Assembly (NCBI GenBank): GCA_008711295.1
Contig: VUYV01000146.1
Span: 1,945,086 to 2,009,085 of the forward strand
Source of the DNA: Anarhynchus alexandrinus
Lineage: Eukaryota > Chordata > Aves > Charadriiformes > Charadriidae
DNA length: 64,000 bases
Direction: 5' to 3'
The translations under genes were made by a program, and so were the position numbers. Shown here piece by piece: positions 21,348 to 35,657 of the stretch. The notes below the pieces were generated by a model. The model was not told where the DNA came from and searched no databases. It was given only the letters and a program-made list of their open reading frames with translations. Within the stretch, counting starts at the first letter, position 1. Each line of letters begins with the position of its first letter.

Positions 21348-23835
21348 GCAAATGTTATAATCTTTCTGCAACTGATATAAGGGCACCAAATACAACAGCC
21401 TAAATTGGCACAAGCTAATCTCTGCTTCTTTTCTTTTTCTTTGTAGCTTCAGATTTTCTTCCAGTTGTGCCCTAAGTTTTTAAATGCTTGCCTGCATTTG
21501 TTATTTTGTACTTACTGCCAGGGGCAACTAGAAAACCCTCACAGAACCGATTCAGGGTTCATCCTATAAGGCAGCAGCTGACATCCTGAACAATTCCAAA
21601 TCATGATTCTTCCTTCATTTATACCTTCTGATCAAATTCAGAGCCCACTTTATTTTCAGGTCTACATAAACTTTATTTTAATGGATGATTTATATAACAA
21701 GACATTTTTGCTTTCATTTGTAAGTATAATAGTGATATTGTCTTGACAAACTCTTGAAAACCTGCATTATAGTATCGCCAGTGTAAGGCCTGAGCTGCCG
21801 TTTTCACCTGAACACATTTATAACATTATCTGTTTTGTTATGGGGTTTTATGCTGGACTTGCACATAATAATGCTTTTAGGAACACTCATGTCCCCAGTG
21901 GTCTTTCAAGTAATACTTTACTGCACTGATGCATTATACTTTTCCAAAATGACTACAGGATCTTGCAAGTGGAACATTCCTTGTTCTCATTCACTCCCTT
22001 TCTATGTGACTGTCAGCTGACTAACTACTTATCCCCCAGGACAAAATGTGCAACGAATGTAAAAATAGTTACTCCCCATAAGCTGTGGATAGAATACTTT
22101 TATTAAAAAAAAAATAATGCAGGGACTAATACTTGTCTTTGAGATAAAATATAGGGAGAAAAGATACTTGTGTATCAGCTGGAGTCTGTGAAACTCTTTC
22201 CACACACATAGATCTGAATCAGTGCATATGATTATGCAACATCCTTAGATAGTCTTAGTATTCTCAGTCCAGCTTAAAAACCACCAGAATCATTCCTGTC
22301 TTAAATGGATAACCAAACGAAAATACAGATGCCATTTTAGGTAATAAAGGCAAAATTAAGATCTGAATCAGGATGGACCATGTAACAAGATTATTTACAA
22401 CATTGCTGTGAGCCTTATACTAGCAGTAAGAAAAGACAAGACTTGAAAAAAATTCTGGATTTAAGCTACTTCTTGGCTTACTACTTCTCTGAAAAATCAG
22501 GAAAAAAAGCCTCTGGTAAGAAATAATTGATTATTAAATTCGGTCTTGTTCCCGTACCTTATTTTTCTATCTTCTGTAATACACGCTAGTAATTTTTTTT
22601 CAATTATTTAAAAACCATAAAGTATAACAGTATCTCCATGATAGTTATGCTACTATATTCTTTTGGCACTCCATGTATTAGTCTTTTCAACACTCAACAC
22701 CCAAATGCCTGAGAGCATAAATACTAGTTGAAACACAGTTTCCCATTTTTAACATATGGCACACATATGAAATTATTTGTCTCCAGAACAAGTTTAAAGA
22801 ATTTCTTACCACAGTCTCCAATATCATTTACATACCATCATTTCTGGAAACTCTAGATCTACGTAGCACCTATCCAGGCAAACCTGCAAGCTACCAACAT
22901 TATCAACAAACCAGATTCTTCCCCATGGAAGCTGGTAGAACTCCGTACTGCAAGTGCTTCTTGGACAACCAAAGCTACTGTGCAAAGAGGGATCAATTAT
23001 GTCATCTGGTCTAATAAAAGGTACTTCTGTCCACTAAACTACTTCCCTTCTACTTCTAGACCACCATTATTACTAATTATTATTGAAAGTATATAGTCCA
23101 TGAAAACCTTCAAAAGGTAATACTTTACCTGCAAACCTAATTACCACTGCATGTACTTTATCACTTATTTAACAAAAAAACAAAATTCTGCATTTATTCA
23201 GCATACCACATGACAGCAATTTTCAAACGTGCAAGTACCGTTTTCACTCAAAATGCAAGATGCTCAGCCAACTGACACTTGTATTTACTCGAATTTCCCC
23301 TATTGGCCTGACAAATCTCCAAGTCCTTCACTAAATAGAGGTTCTTCTCTTGAATTTAGTTACATTTCTTGAAAGCACTGAAACAAACAAATCCTTGCAC
23401 AAGGCCAAAATATCAAGTCAACAACACAGGCAGTAGGACTAGATCCATGGTCTCCAGAAGCTCAGTGCTCTAACCACTAAAAATATTGTCTTCATGGATA
23501 GCAAGTACTAATCAAAAGTTTTAGTTAAAAACAGGGAATATTATCCCCTGAGGATGGTTCTGGTAAAATAAAGTGCTCCAAGAGTGCTAGATTTAAGCTG
23601 CAACACTCTGTAAATATCTTTGATTTACACAAATCTAAGGAAGGGGAACTCTTACGTCATCTGAGACCGTGGAAGTATTGATCACACCTTGTTGTAAAAA
23701 CTAACAAAAATCTAGTAATGAAACTGAACTGGGTGGAAACTATCTACAGTAGACACTGAAAAGAAATTAATAATATGCTTATACTTTTCAAAATCCAATG
23801 CCAAAAGTTTGCCTTTAGATATGTTGCTATAAAAG

Positions 23836-23912
23836 TTTTATATATATATAGGGTTGTGTATATGTATACACACTTAGACACAGGGGTGTATGTGTATACA
23901 CATATACACCTT
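23836..23912. repeat. TA/CA-rich simple repeat
   Basis: A degenerate microsatellite of TATATA and GTATACACA units lies upstream of exon B in plus-strand coordinates. No other feature is visible in it. Confidence 0.6.
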
Positions 23913-24236
23913 ATTCACTCAGATGCATTTTTTCTTTTTTAGTAGAACTGTGTGGTTTGTATTTCACCCAGTTAACTTGATGTTTTCAACTGGAAACATG
24001 TTCTCCTTGGAAGGAATGAGAAACTCAAATACTGGTGCAGGTGTTTTGACTACATGGGGACCTGTTTTTTATTAATGGCAAGAATACCCCCCCCAGCAAA
24101 AGAATATTCTTTTCTGACAGCTAGGCATCTGATTTAATAATCATCTTTTTCTTGATTAGTTGATAAAGCTTTTGTAGTCTCAACTTCAAATGCATGTGGA
24201 TCAACAGCAAGAAGGGAGGCAAATAAATATGCTTAC

Positions 24237-24274
24237 CTTTTCTTCACATTTCCTGTGGCAGGCATACTTGCAAA
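24237..24274 (-). CDS. TNS3: tensin-family exon B: second half of the C1 zinc finger
   Basis: This is a 38-bp microexon on the minus strand. Its acceptor is TTTGCTTTTGTTTTAG and its donor GTAAGC. It begins in phase 1 by completing a valine codon whose first base ends exon A, and ends in phase 0 after an AAG codon. It encodes VCKYACHRKCEEK, with ligands C, H and C in the C1 spacing C-X2-C-X4-H-X2-C when joined to exon A. The CRVCK....HRKCE.K pattern is that of tensin-2 and related tensin variants. The phase match with both neighbouring exons, and the exact zinc-ligand spacing across two junctions, make chance very unlikely. Skipping it would remove three zinc ligands and shift the frame (38 is not a multiple of 3). 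Confidence 0.82.
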
Positions 24275-27003
24275 CTAAAACAAAAGCAAATAAAACATAT
24301 GAGTAAAAGAGTGGGTGGATTCTCCCCTCCATAGATCAGCTTTATGCTAGAGATCTGGCCAAACTTAAGTCTGCATATATCAAAACAAAAACCTCTAAAA
24401 ATAAATGCATTTAGTTTTTACTCATTCCTGAAAGATTAGGTAATTACAGCAACGTTATTAGATTTGTGCATTCCGTCAGCTTATGATAACGTACGTCTGG
24501 TTAAACTTTATGGGCTGATTATCTTGACACCTACCTTTACAGCTTAACATGCACCAAAAGTGTTACCACCTAAATACCACATATACTAAGAACAAATTGT
24601 TCCCTATGTAACCTGTGATTCTTAGTCCTATCAGCAGTTCCAGAGACCTAAGAAAAGCAGGGTGACTTCAAACTCACAAGCGACCATGACTGTTCAGACT
24701 TTAACTTCTGATTGTGAAACACAGTTTACACAGTGTTGCAAACATTACTTCCAACAGGTAAGCACTTGGTTTCTTTTAAATTCCTGCTGACCTAAAAGCA
24801 AGAAAGGATGAATTATACTAGCAAGTTTAGATTCAGAAAACAGCACTTAACTTAAAAAGTAACCAGATGATATAACTATAATGCAACAGTACAATATAGC
24901 TAGAATCTGACAAAGGCTGGTTTTAATAGATTTTCCATTTATATGCATTTCCTTCTTTACTCTGTAATTTCCTTTATTTTGATGCAACATCTATCCTTTG
25001 TGAGCTAAACTGTATTTTAAATTCAGGAAAAATTTCCTTATTCAATCTCCAAAAATCAGTAAGCCACAGAATACCACAGAGGTTTAGCTGGAAGATTAAC
25101 TGGGGCCTAACCTTAGACCACTGAAGCTGAAAGCCATGCTTATTTCTCAAGTTTTCTACCAAGAGAAAGATATTCTACAGCCTGACCCAACAGGAAAGAT
25201 ACAACTACCAAGATGCAAAGTCAGTGAATACCTGACCATGCCCATTTCAGATTCAAGTACATCAACTGCTGAGTGAAAAACCCTCATGCTCCAGTCACTT
25301 CTCACGATAAAAAAAAGCAAGGCTTACTGACCCATCTTCTTATACAATCTTGTAGGTGCTATGTTCACAAATTTTCCCCAGGTATAAGTTAGAAACAGGT
25401 TCTTTGTTCGGAGTGCTTCACTGGATCAAGATTCTTTATTCTAAAAATTTATTAATGTTCACACAAATACACTGCTCTAACTATTAGCATTGACAACAAT
25501 CAATAACCACATACCACTTAGAAACACTATCAACCTTAAAGCAAATGGAAGATGGCTTTTAATCCATGAGGAAAAACTTCATTTTCTTGCGTGACAGCAT
25601 GGGGCATGCCTAAATTCATGCACCGAAACTGCATATGTAGTAGAATCCATATTTTAAACCATCATGATTAGCTTTGACTTTGCAAAAGGCTAACAGATGC
25701 TCTAAAAACATGCATGCATACTATGTTTCTTCTATAACCTACTTTGAGATCTCCTGCAAATGGTGAAACCAACAAACAAAACAAAACAAAAAAAAAGAGC
25801 CAATCACAAAAAGTAAAGAATAAAACAGTAAATCTGTCAGGAAGCCCTGATATTACAGACAAGGTTCTCATCTTCTTTACTGATGCTTAAGCCTGGATTT
25901 CTGGGGGGGCAAGATGAAATACAAAACAAAAATAGATTTCATTCCGTAACAACTTTCATTATTTTGCTACTGGCTCATGCAAAACCAAATCATGAATGTC
26001 ACCAACAATACACAAAATCTTTATTAAAGACACAGGTAACAGTAAATGCAGTCATTGAGTTTTTTCAGTTTCCATGTACATGAAAAGTCAGAGCTTGCTG
26101 CTCTTGTGTAACACAACAGTACCGTCTTTGCTGGAAAGAAACCACTGAAGTCAGATGTGAGTTTAGCCTGGATAGCAACAACAAGACTGAGACTTGCAGC
26201 AGCATCCCATTCAAACTCATAAGCAACACAGAAATACGCTACAAACTCCATACATAATTAAAGGGACAACACTTTACAAACAAAGCATTGCTATATTTAT
26301 GAGATTCAAAGGAAACTAAGACTAAAGCTCAAAAGGTAATTAGCCAAATACACATCAGGCAAAGCTCTCTGACTGAAACAAACCATGTATTTTTTCAGGT
26401 ATTTATATCTGTAACATTCTGAGGATAGAGATCTGATTCATTCATAAAGACAGCTTCACTCCTCCCCAGCATCCAGAAATACCCTATTCATATCTGAACC
26501 CAGCACTTTCATGGATTAGACTAAGTCATAACCTTTTCTCCCTTGCTGTCTAATAAAGATGATTATGATAATAAAACCGGATAGAAATAAGCACTCTGAA
26601 ATGAGACCACTGACTGTCCAGATGCTGGGAGCAAACAAAAGCATTCCTTTGTGCTCAGAAGCAGAAAGGAGATTCTTCCCCGTTCCCTCTTGAGTGAGCA
26701 TCAAACTGCTCATTGCATATGTTGCTCCTAAACAGCACAGCACCTACATCCCAACAACAGAAATGGATTCCCAAGCATAACAGATCCAAACATCAATTCC
26801 CTTTTCTTGACAAGTCTGAATTTCACTAGCAGACCAAATCTCTGCCCAGAACAACAAAACATAAAACGACTGAGCCCATGTTGACAGACTGTTCTTGGGA
26901 TTTACCAGGTGCTCAAGTGTTCAAAGCAATTTGCATAATCTATGCATGTCCCACTGAGGTACAGCAAGCATCACAAGTTTTCATTTGGTAGTAAGATAAC
27001 CTC

Positions 27004-27125
27004 TTTATATATATAAAGATCTATGTAAGTATGTGTCTGTGTACAAATATTTACAGATATTATACACATGTGAACATATGTACACAAATATACACATGCA
27101 TATGTACATGTATACAAACACTCTC
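27004..27125. repeat. degenerate TA/CA/TG microsatellite
   Basis: Alternating pyrimidine-purine steps (TATATATATA, GTATGTGTCTGTGTAC, CACATGTGAACATATGTACAC) run over about 120 bp. It is low-complexity sequence with several near-palindromic CATATG and ACATGT steps. No coding signal is seen. Confidence 0.6.
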
Positions 27126-27311
27126 AAAACCACAAAAGTGTTGTTTGTAATAAACATACAACCACTTGCTAAAACCAACACGGGGTGGGGGGGGCGGCAG
27201 CAGGCAGGGAGGTAAAAAAGAAAAAGGCAACAATTTTATTGCTAGTGTGGTAGAATGTCCCAGTTTGAGCAACACAGGATTAATTTATCTTTCAGTAATT
27301 TTACTTTTCAT

Positions 27312-27735
27312 GGAATCACAGAATTTTCAGAGTTGGAAGGGACCTCTAGAGATTATCTAGTCCAACTCCCCTGTGAAAGCAGGATTGCCTAGAGCACATT
27401 ACTCAGGACTGCATCCAGGCGGGTCTTGAAAATCTCCAGAGAAGGGGACTCCACAACCTCCCTGGGCAGCCTGTTCCAGTTCTCTATCATCCTAACCGTA
27501 AAGAAGTTTTTCCATGTATTTGAACGGAACTTCCTATGTTCCAACTTGTGCCCATTGCCCCTCGTCCTGTCACTGGGAACCACTGAAAAGAGTCTGGCTC
27601 CATCCTCCTTCAACCCACTCTTTAGATACTTATAAGCAGTAATAAGGTCTCCCCTCAGCCTTCTCTTCTCTAGGCTAAAGAGTCCCAGCTCTCTCAGCCT
27701 TTCCTCATAAGGGAGATGCTCCAATCCCTCAATTG
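27312..27735 (-). mobile_element. CR1 LINE fragment, same type as 3911-4237
   Basis: The 3' tail is the inverse of GGAATCACAGAATTTTCAGAG. The minus strand encodes about 115 residues of the CR1 RT C-terminus from about 27730 to 27389 ([66 protein letters not shown]). It is nearly identical to the copy at 3911-4237 in the shared part, and about 100 bp longer at its 5' end. It lies in the same orientation as the host gene and directly next to an LTR remnant. Confidence 0.92.
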
Positions 27736-27839
27736 TCGGTAAGGTCTCTTTTAATACTTGGGAAGATTGCACTTTTAGAAGACTCTGCTGTCTGAATTTG
27801 TGAATACATTTACTTTATAGCCAGCTATGGTATGCAGAT

Positions 27840-28364
27840 TTCAAGGTCTCAGTGTTTTCGAGATTGCCAAGTACACAGATGAGGAGGAGTGAGACCCAGT
27901 CACTTGACCCAAGCTGGCCAACAGGATTATTTCATACCATGAATGTCACTTTCAATATAAATTAGAAAGTTTGCTGAGGAGTTCTCTCTCTCCTACGATG
28001 GTTGCCATCCTGAGAACTTCTTGCCCCAGTGCTGGACCCCTGAGGCTTTCCCCTCCTCCCAAAGCCATTGCGCTCACAGTGTCCGACATTTGCTGTCCAC
28101 TGCCGGGAGTGCATAGCTTCCTACTGAGAGAATTGGCTGAGTATAATCCTTGTATATTTTATATTGCTATCGGGATCAATATTGGTTCTGCCGTATTATT
28201 AGTGTTACTTATCTAGTCTTATCCTATTAAATTTGTTTATATTTCAACCCTTGCGTTTCCTTGTTTTTTCCCCAATTCCCCTTCCTAGGTGGGGAGAGGT
28301 CATCAAGTGATAGAATAATTGCCTAAATAACAATAAATTGTTGTGGGTTCCTCAAACCATAACA
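27840..28364 (+). mobile_element. solo LTR, 5' end lost or diverged (avian ERV type)
   Basis: The stretch ends GGGTTCCTCAAACCATAACA, with the CA end of an LTR. It contains the promoter-like CAATATAAATTAG near 27954-27966 and an R/U5-like core CTATTAAATTTG...TTTCAACCC at 28224-28250, related to the cores of the other two LTRs here. A GC-richer C-run region before the core is typical of avian LTRs. I could not find a matching TG start, so the 5' end is approximate, and no internal ERV sequence follows. Confidence 0.65.
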
Positions 28365-31300
28365 CAGAGTCATGAGAATAAACTCCAAGGTTGTTTTTAA
28401 AGTACAGATAGAGTTAAGTCAGAGTATTTTTAAACTAATTTGCCCTTCTATTTTCTTGTCTCCTCTACTTCCCACACCCTCTATCCCTTCTCCAGAAGGG
28501 ATAGTTAAAAAACAGAAAAAAAAAAATACATACACACACAAGGGTGGAGGGGAAGTATCATCAGCATTTGAAAGAAACGGAGGTATCAAGAACATACCAT
28601 GAACTGGGTATGAGGAAGCATGCAGGCACATAGAGAAAGAGTGAATGGAATAAGGGCCATGCTGCAGCAGCCACAACTCTCCAAGTATCTGACCATAGAA
28701 GTGTTAGTGAAGTACCTTTCCAGGCACATCCTCTTACAATGCAATTCATATGGTTTTCTCCACTATAGCTGCTAACATCACGAACAGTGAGAGATCCCTT
28801 CACGAACACTAGCAAATTAACTACTGACTCAGAGAAAAATCAATTTGCTTGATATTTTGTTACTTAGAATTCATCTTGCCACAGCTAATGCTACTACCTC
28901 ACAGAACTATCCTGCCTGGACGGTTGTACCCCCTCAGCCCAAGGCTGGTTTTGTCTCAGCCCAAGCATTTACAGTACTTGTAAAGGGATAGATTACTTCA
29001 ATCATTAGATTGCCAGAGAGACTGAATCATGTTTCAATATGCCAGCTGCTTTTATAGAAAGCCTCAAATAGGAGAGAAATGCACTTTCAGAAAATTTAAA
29101 AAACCAGCATTATACCACCATCATGCTACCCATGCCTCTTCAGTGCAACAAACATGCAATAAAAAAAATATACGAACAACTGAGCATACTCACAGCACAT
29201 CAGTTGTGAAGGAAAATACATGCAACTTACAGTTAAAAGATCTCAACAAGCAGCTTCTACCAAACGCTGGCATTCTTCAGTCAAAGCTTACAAGCAAAAT
29301 AGCACTCAGCTCTTTTCAGGACTACAGCCCAAGCATATTCAAATTTAAAAGTGTGCCTGAAACAGTCCGTAGGACTTAATCAATGTCACACTCAGCAAGG
29401 CTACTTCAGTTCTTCAACTGAACAGCTGAATGTCTGCATCCCACACATCAGCTCTCGTCAAATACCAGACTTTCCAAATTTGTTTAAGGATTCTGGCATC
29501 AGTTCCAAGAACAACTGTCCCAAGCTGGCTGGCAATGAGATGGAGGCCAAGCCATATTTAGTCAATTTACTACACTTCAAAACAGTTCCTAAACAATAGC
29601 TCTGAGAATCTATTTTTTTAAAAGGGGGAGAAAGGGGGAAAAAAACCCCAAAACACATCAAACAAAAACAAACATACATACATTTCTTTGCATCAAAATG
29701 AAGACGTGTTAACTCCTGCAAGTTAACAATACTGCTGACAGGGCAAAGACAGAAGGAAAAGCATAATGAACCACATTTTTCATACTTAAGCTCCAAGATT
29801 CGTATGAAACGAAAGTTCTACTTTTTATACTCACGCGTGTAAGGCATTCTCTGAAAAACAGTAGCAATGTATTTGCAAAGGAAGAGAGTACTTCTGTAAA
29901 CTAACCACAGTATGATTTATGGTTTACCAGGACAAAGAGCTTAAGTTTTTCTCTGTGTGGTAAGGGCTACTCACCTTGTCACATTTTAGCATTTAATGGA
30001 CATATGGTAAGGCAATATACTCCATACAAATATTCTGTCACACTATACATGCACCGAATATTAAAAAAAGACTAGTTTACAAGGACAACCTCGCACTTAA
30101 CAACAGCTTTTATCAAGTGACTCTCCATGGTAGGTCTTTGTGTTTGTTTTTAAACAACTCGACATATGGCAAGGTTACAAACAAGGTAATTCAGAAATCT
30201 TCTTAGGGCAAAAATTTGCACGTAAATAGAAAATCTAAGAGATGTAACACACTAATACCTTACTAATCCCTAAGAAAGATCATTTGCCCCAAAAGCATAT
30301 ACTATACAGCTTGATGTTCATTCTTAACTTCCTGGTGACCAATAATAAATGAGGATACTGAATCACAGGCCCAGCTGCTTGAAAGATGCTTCCTCTCTCT
30401 CAGCATCTCCAACTCAGCTTCCCCAAAACAGACACATGCTATTACAGCTATTTTTTGACAATAATGGAAGAGTCCTTGATGATCCACAACAAAATGTAAT
30501 CTAAACCAGGCATATAAAAAGATTTGTGTAATCAAGACCTAGTTTTTAGAGTTCCCAATTCCAGTCTTCTCTCTTAATATCACAAAAAGATGGGTGTCAG
30601 AGTATCACAGGAGTGGTAAAGCCCAGCCATTTTAGTAGCTAGGCTAGTGATACCACTACTGAACAACACCTCCCTCCTGCAGGAAATGTTTTGCACAAAA
30701 TCCCAGGTCTGTCATTGGTTCTGAAGAAAAAAATGTTCTCCTTTTTTCAGAAGCCAAATCAAGATGTTTTAACAAACGCATAGTAAGGCCACCACAACAG
30801 GATCTTCTCCAGGCAGAGCCTGGTACAGAAAGACATCCATGTCCCAAATGGCGAGAACTGTGCAACTTGCTGCCCATTTATATTTTGACAAGGGTTAAAT
30901 AACATTGCGATCAGATTATTAGAAAAACTCTTACCAACACACATGCTTTTCTGCTGACATGTTCCTACCAACTCTGCAACAATTCAATTCAAGATAAAGA
31001 TCCAAAATGAAAGCAGTGTTGAAAAATAGATACACGAAAATTTTTAACTGCAGCATTAAAAATAAGTTGGCATGCAGTTTTGCATGGGGCAGAGATAACT
31101 TTGGGTGGGGTGTGGGTGAAGAGTCCTCTAGCTGAAAATAAAAGTAAACACTTCTATTTTTAAGAAGTTATTAGAGTCACATGCCAAAGATGTAGCAAGT
31201 CTAACAGCCACACTACAGCAACAACATCTGATGGTGCATTTCCTGTGACTCAAACATTTTCCTAGATTCTCTTTTGTTCTTTTTTCATATTCAACCAACT

Positions 31301-34300
31301 ATTGTCTTTTCATCTGAATATTGCTCCCAGCGCTTCATGACAGGGACTGCAGACATTGTTTTTGAAGATGAAGGCTAAAATGCAGTTATGGGAAATTTGT
31401 CCAAAGCGTCAGCATTTTTTTACTTGGGGTGGCTATACAATAGTGTGTTGTGAATGAGCCTTCCCACAGATGAAATATTCCACTTTCTGTTGCCGAAAAC
31501 AGCAGTGGAAAATCTTTATTACGAGAAACATATTTTGGCACTACTGTTTAAACAGTATGCCTGTTCTTCTCCTTTACTCCCACCTTCTTCCTGTCTTGTA
31601 GGAAGAATCTTGACCACCAAGCTTTTTGGGGGGTTACTTTTGGTTTGGGTTTTTTTGTGGTTCCCCCCCCCCCCCTCCGTGGAATTTACAGTCAAACTTT
31701 ATCATTTTAACTGCATCTGAGATGCCCCTGAGAACTCCTGGGTGAGTTTTATTTGTTTGGTTGGTTTTTGTTTTATTTCCCATAGATGCTGTTACGAAGG
31801 TAGAACATTAGCACAGTGAAAATGGAAAACATTTTTGAAAATAAATTACTCATAGAGTAACTTTTTCTCAACTTTTTAAGCTACACTTGCAAACCAGGTA
31901 GGAAAAGATTAAACCTTAACCCAAAGGTTATTTTTAGACCTCCTCCCTCCAGCTGACCAGACAACCCATGTTGCAACACTTCATCCACAAAACCATTTCA
32001 ACCAGACTATGGTTTACTGTAGCCAGCAAGCAAAAAAAAATGGCTGGACTGTCTCCAGGTTTTTCTCACAGCTGCAGACAGTGCAAGAACTGTAAGATCT
32101 CAAAAACCTGCATGCCTGTGATGGATCCTGAAAACATATCCTGCATAAATTATGCTGAGAGCAAGGATCAGAGAAAAATAAGAGATTGGCTTAAAATGGG
32201 TAATCTTCAAAATAAGAAAGCCAATGTTGTTAAAAACTTGTTTAGTATGTGCATAAGACCTAATGGGTTTGATTCACAGCTGTTCTTAAGCTCCCAATGA
32301 AAACGTGACAAAGACCTTCACCAGAAGAGAAAAAAATATAGGCTATGCAAATGAGGTCATCAACATGATCCTTCAAGTACTTATACAGTTGTAAGCATGT
32401 TTTCCAAGGGTATTTTTTAAATCTCATTAATGACAATAGATAAGGACTCTGCATAAAATCAGCTAACAACTCTCTGTCTTACCTATTGACAGGGTTCAGA
32501 TCTTGAATGTGTCTAAACTGAGTTATGTTTGTAGCCCAGCTTTGTTTCTTGAAACTTTCTTCATGTACCAGAACAAACTCTTCAGCACTACTTACTAAAG
32601 ATTTCTTCACCTATCTCTTCTTTATTTAAACTTGATCTTCCTATACATTATTTCTGTCTCCCATGGTAGTTCCACACCCACACACCCCCTGCCTCCCTTG
32701 TTTTAAAGCCAATTAGAGATTTTAGAAAAATGCATCAAGGTTTACTTTGAGGTTCCTTTTCCCACATGGCGTATCAAGTTCATCACACTCAAATTATACA
32801 CTGTAATGATGGTAGCATTTCATTTCAGAATTTTTGATTAGAGCAGATGATTCTAACTTCAATTTACCCTCCAGAATTTTGGGTTCTATTCAAGTGGGCT
32901 AAGTTTATAAAATTGCAGGTATACCAGTTCACATAGCAGTCATTGGTTTTCCTGGAAAAAAATGCAGAGAGGGCCACACGGGATCACATTTACTTCACAC
33001 TTTTTCCCCCCCCCCCCTTTTTAATTTATTAGCTGCAATGAATAGAAGCTGCAGCTTTTTAGAAACCTTAGTGGTCTGAACTTTAAAATGAATTTTGTAA
33101 CCACAGAGCAAATTCTGGTGTGATTAAGTCTGTCCGTACAAGGTAAACAAATAGGTTACTCATGTTTTCACTACAGACAACTTTCTGAAACTTCATCTAG
33201 TATCTGTGATGCAGCTTGGCTGCTATGAACATTAAACATTCCACTAGAGGTTTTTGCCTTGTGTATTTTTTATTTCTAAGTTAGTAGGAACTTACCTTAG
33301 AGATTTCTGCCAAAACTACTCCTCCCTCCCCCAGTTCCCACTGCGGTAACAACATGCCATCAAAGGACATCAATTTTACAGCTTCTCTCGGCTCCAGAGA
33401 GGGCTCTGTTCAGTTGGGATGCTTATGTACCACTTGTGTAATGCCTACTAATTACAGTGGCTTCTTCTGTATCTCTGTATGCTCCAGTAAGTCTTAATTC
33501 ATCCTTCCCTTTCATGTCTTTGCTGTTGTTATGCACATAGCTTCCATGTTTCGCTACCTAAGGTCTGCACTGAAATATGAATGCATAGCTTGTACAGCTG
33601 TGTTAATTAGAGTACATTTTACTAATCCGGTGGAAGTTGCTATTTACTGTGAACATCTTTTGTCTAGAGAAGAGGGGCTGACCTTCCCAGGCTTCCGGTG
33701 TCACAGATAGGCTGCAGTCCACATTTCTTTTTCAAGCCTCCTCCTCCCCAGAACAGTACACTCTATCACTCATGTCCATGTCAACATCCACCCATTTCTG
33801 AGGCATTCCTAAAAAGACTTTCCTGCTGCCACTAGATCAATTCATGCAGTCTTCCTTGGACTTCCTCCCAGATGCCTTGCACAAACATGGCTGACAGTCA
33901 AATGAGGTTTTATAGCAAGAGCCTGGGTCCCTATCTAACCCCAACCTTGCTTAGGCATTCCATAATCCCTCAATCCTTGGAGTTCACATCAGCTACAAGC
34001 TATTAATCTGCTCTAGGCACAAACAACAGACCACGCTCCTTGGTCCTACAGCATGCATATCCTGGTTTACATGCAATTATCTGTCTGTCGTATCATCAAA
34101 TGTTGGTCATAACCAAAACCATACAGTGCTAGCAAAAAAATTCTAGGTCTCATTTTCTCACAAGTCCATATACCTTTTAAATTTGGAGGTAATTAGCAGT
34201 TAATTGCTTAGGAAAATAGTAAGGTTTTCTGGTTTGTTTGTTTTGTGCTGTTTCTTGACAAGTCTGAGCCATACATACAAAAGAACCACCATTACAAATC

Positions 34301-35638
34301 TTAAAAGTATTAACTGAAGTTATCTTAAAACAGTCCCACGGAATGCAATACAATTTGCTGGATCAGTGCTCAAGAAAACATGTAAGTGTACGTACAAACA
34401 TCAGGCAGAAGGTAAGAGTGATATGATGAAAAACCCTTTTAATTTGATAAGTCTTTTTATTCTCTTAGAGATCTCCTGCATTATAATATTGACATAATTA
34501 TATGGGTATGCCTATTGACAAAATTAACCATAAGATGGTTATGTTATAGTTATGTTGAAATTACAGTTAACATATCTTATATATAATGGATGGATATATA
34601 TATTATTATATATAATAGATGGATAGATCTCATAATACAGCCATACAAGTGCCTAGTAATACAGGATCTTATTTCACAAAGATCACTCCATGGAAACCAG
34701 GGTGATACAAACACCCCTACCCCACAAATACACACTACGTGCTTCGCCATGTACAGTCAACTGAAATGCCACTGGCTCAAGCAGGACACAAATTCCTTTG
34801 GCATTTCTAGCTTTCTAGTTTGTCTGCCAGAACTGTAACCACAGACATGCTTTGCACATTATTAAGATACTAATATGTTACTGCTAAACTTAGCACTTAC
34901 TGAAAGAGTATATAAAACCACCTGATATCATGTAAGATTAAATATGCATGTATTTACACATGCAGTATGCACAAACAAGCCTTAAGAACAGTTTGCCAGA
35001 TCCAAATGAGTCTCAATATAAAAATGTATTTTGTCTTGCCAGAAGCAATGAACATTCGATTAAATACAGAGAACTCTTTGTATCGGGCAACTCCAACTAA
35101 TCCACAATGAGATTTTAAGTAGATCACTAGCCGTCACCACAAGCACAATCACAAACAAGCAGGTGAATTTCAAACAAAAACAGCAAACCTCTTTAAGAAG
35201 ACAAACAGCTCTGATATTCTTCAAATCCCGATCTATCATCTGTAAGCAGCGGGAAGCTCTTGATTAAACACAGATAACATAAGCTGATAAGAAAATGTAC
35301 TTTCTACTATCACTTCATGCTACATACTCAAGGAAACAGTCCAGGACTTACTGTAAGCCAATCAACACTTGTGAGACCATATGTTAACATGATTTACAAG
35401 ACAGAAGTTATTATACAGGTTAATTTTAAGTAAAGAAGGCGAGTTCATCATTACAGTCAGCTTGCACACAATACCATGGTAAGCATTTCTCTGCTCACAA
35501 TATAGCTAACAGTACATGCCAATGTAATTTAACACCTCTTTGGCTAGCATTTATACATGGTTCAAAATATCAGGAAGAAAGCAAAACTCATGCATTCAAA
35601 CCATCAAGGAAAAAAGCTTCCAGGAAAAACAATTTAAC

Positions 35639-35657
35639 AAAAAAAAAAAAAAAAAAA
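35639..35657. repeat. A19 homopolymer
   Basis: This is an uninterrupted run of about 19 A. There is no retrogene or LINE body upstream of it, so it does not look like a retroposed tail. Confidence 0.8.

Larger units (their letters stand above)
1509..24236 (-). other. 22.7-kb intron between tensin exons B and C
   Basis: This large intron holds two clear CR1 LINE copies, one older CR1 remnant, an inverted-repeat element and a nearly full-length endogenous retrovirus, each listed separately. Outside these (for example 1509-3910, 4238-8017, 8165-9145, 15373-19660 and 21348-24236) I see AT-rich sequence with homopolymer runs and no recognisable exon, RNA gene or repeat family. It includes an assembly gap of 557 N at 20527-21083 and a single N at 15584. 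Confidence 0.65.

Noticed and set aside
20362..21351. A single 329-residue protein across the gap
   Set aside because: Most of it is N. It is CR1 RT sequence on both sides of the assembly gap, not a host gene.
33297..33346. Possible minus-strand exon with a GTAAGT donor
   Set aside because: It lies between exons A and B, which already join in phase inside the C1 domain. Including it would split the zinc finger, and its acceptor lacks a pyrimidine tract.
35639..35657. Poly(A) run as the tail of a retrogene
   Set aside because: No coding-like or LINE body precedes it on either strand.
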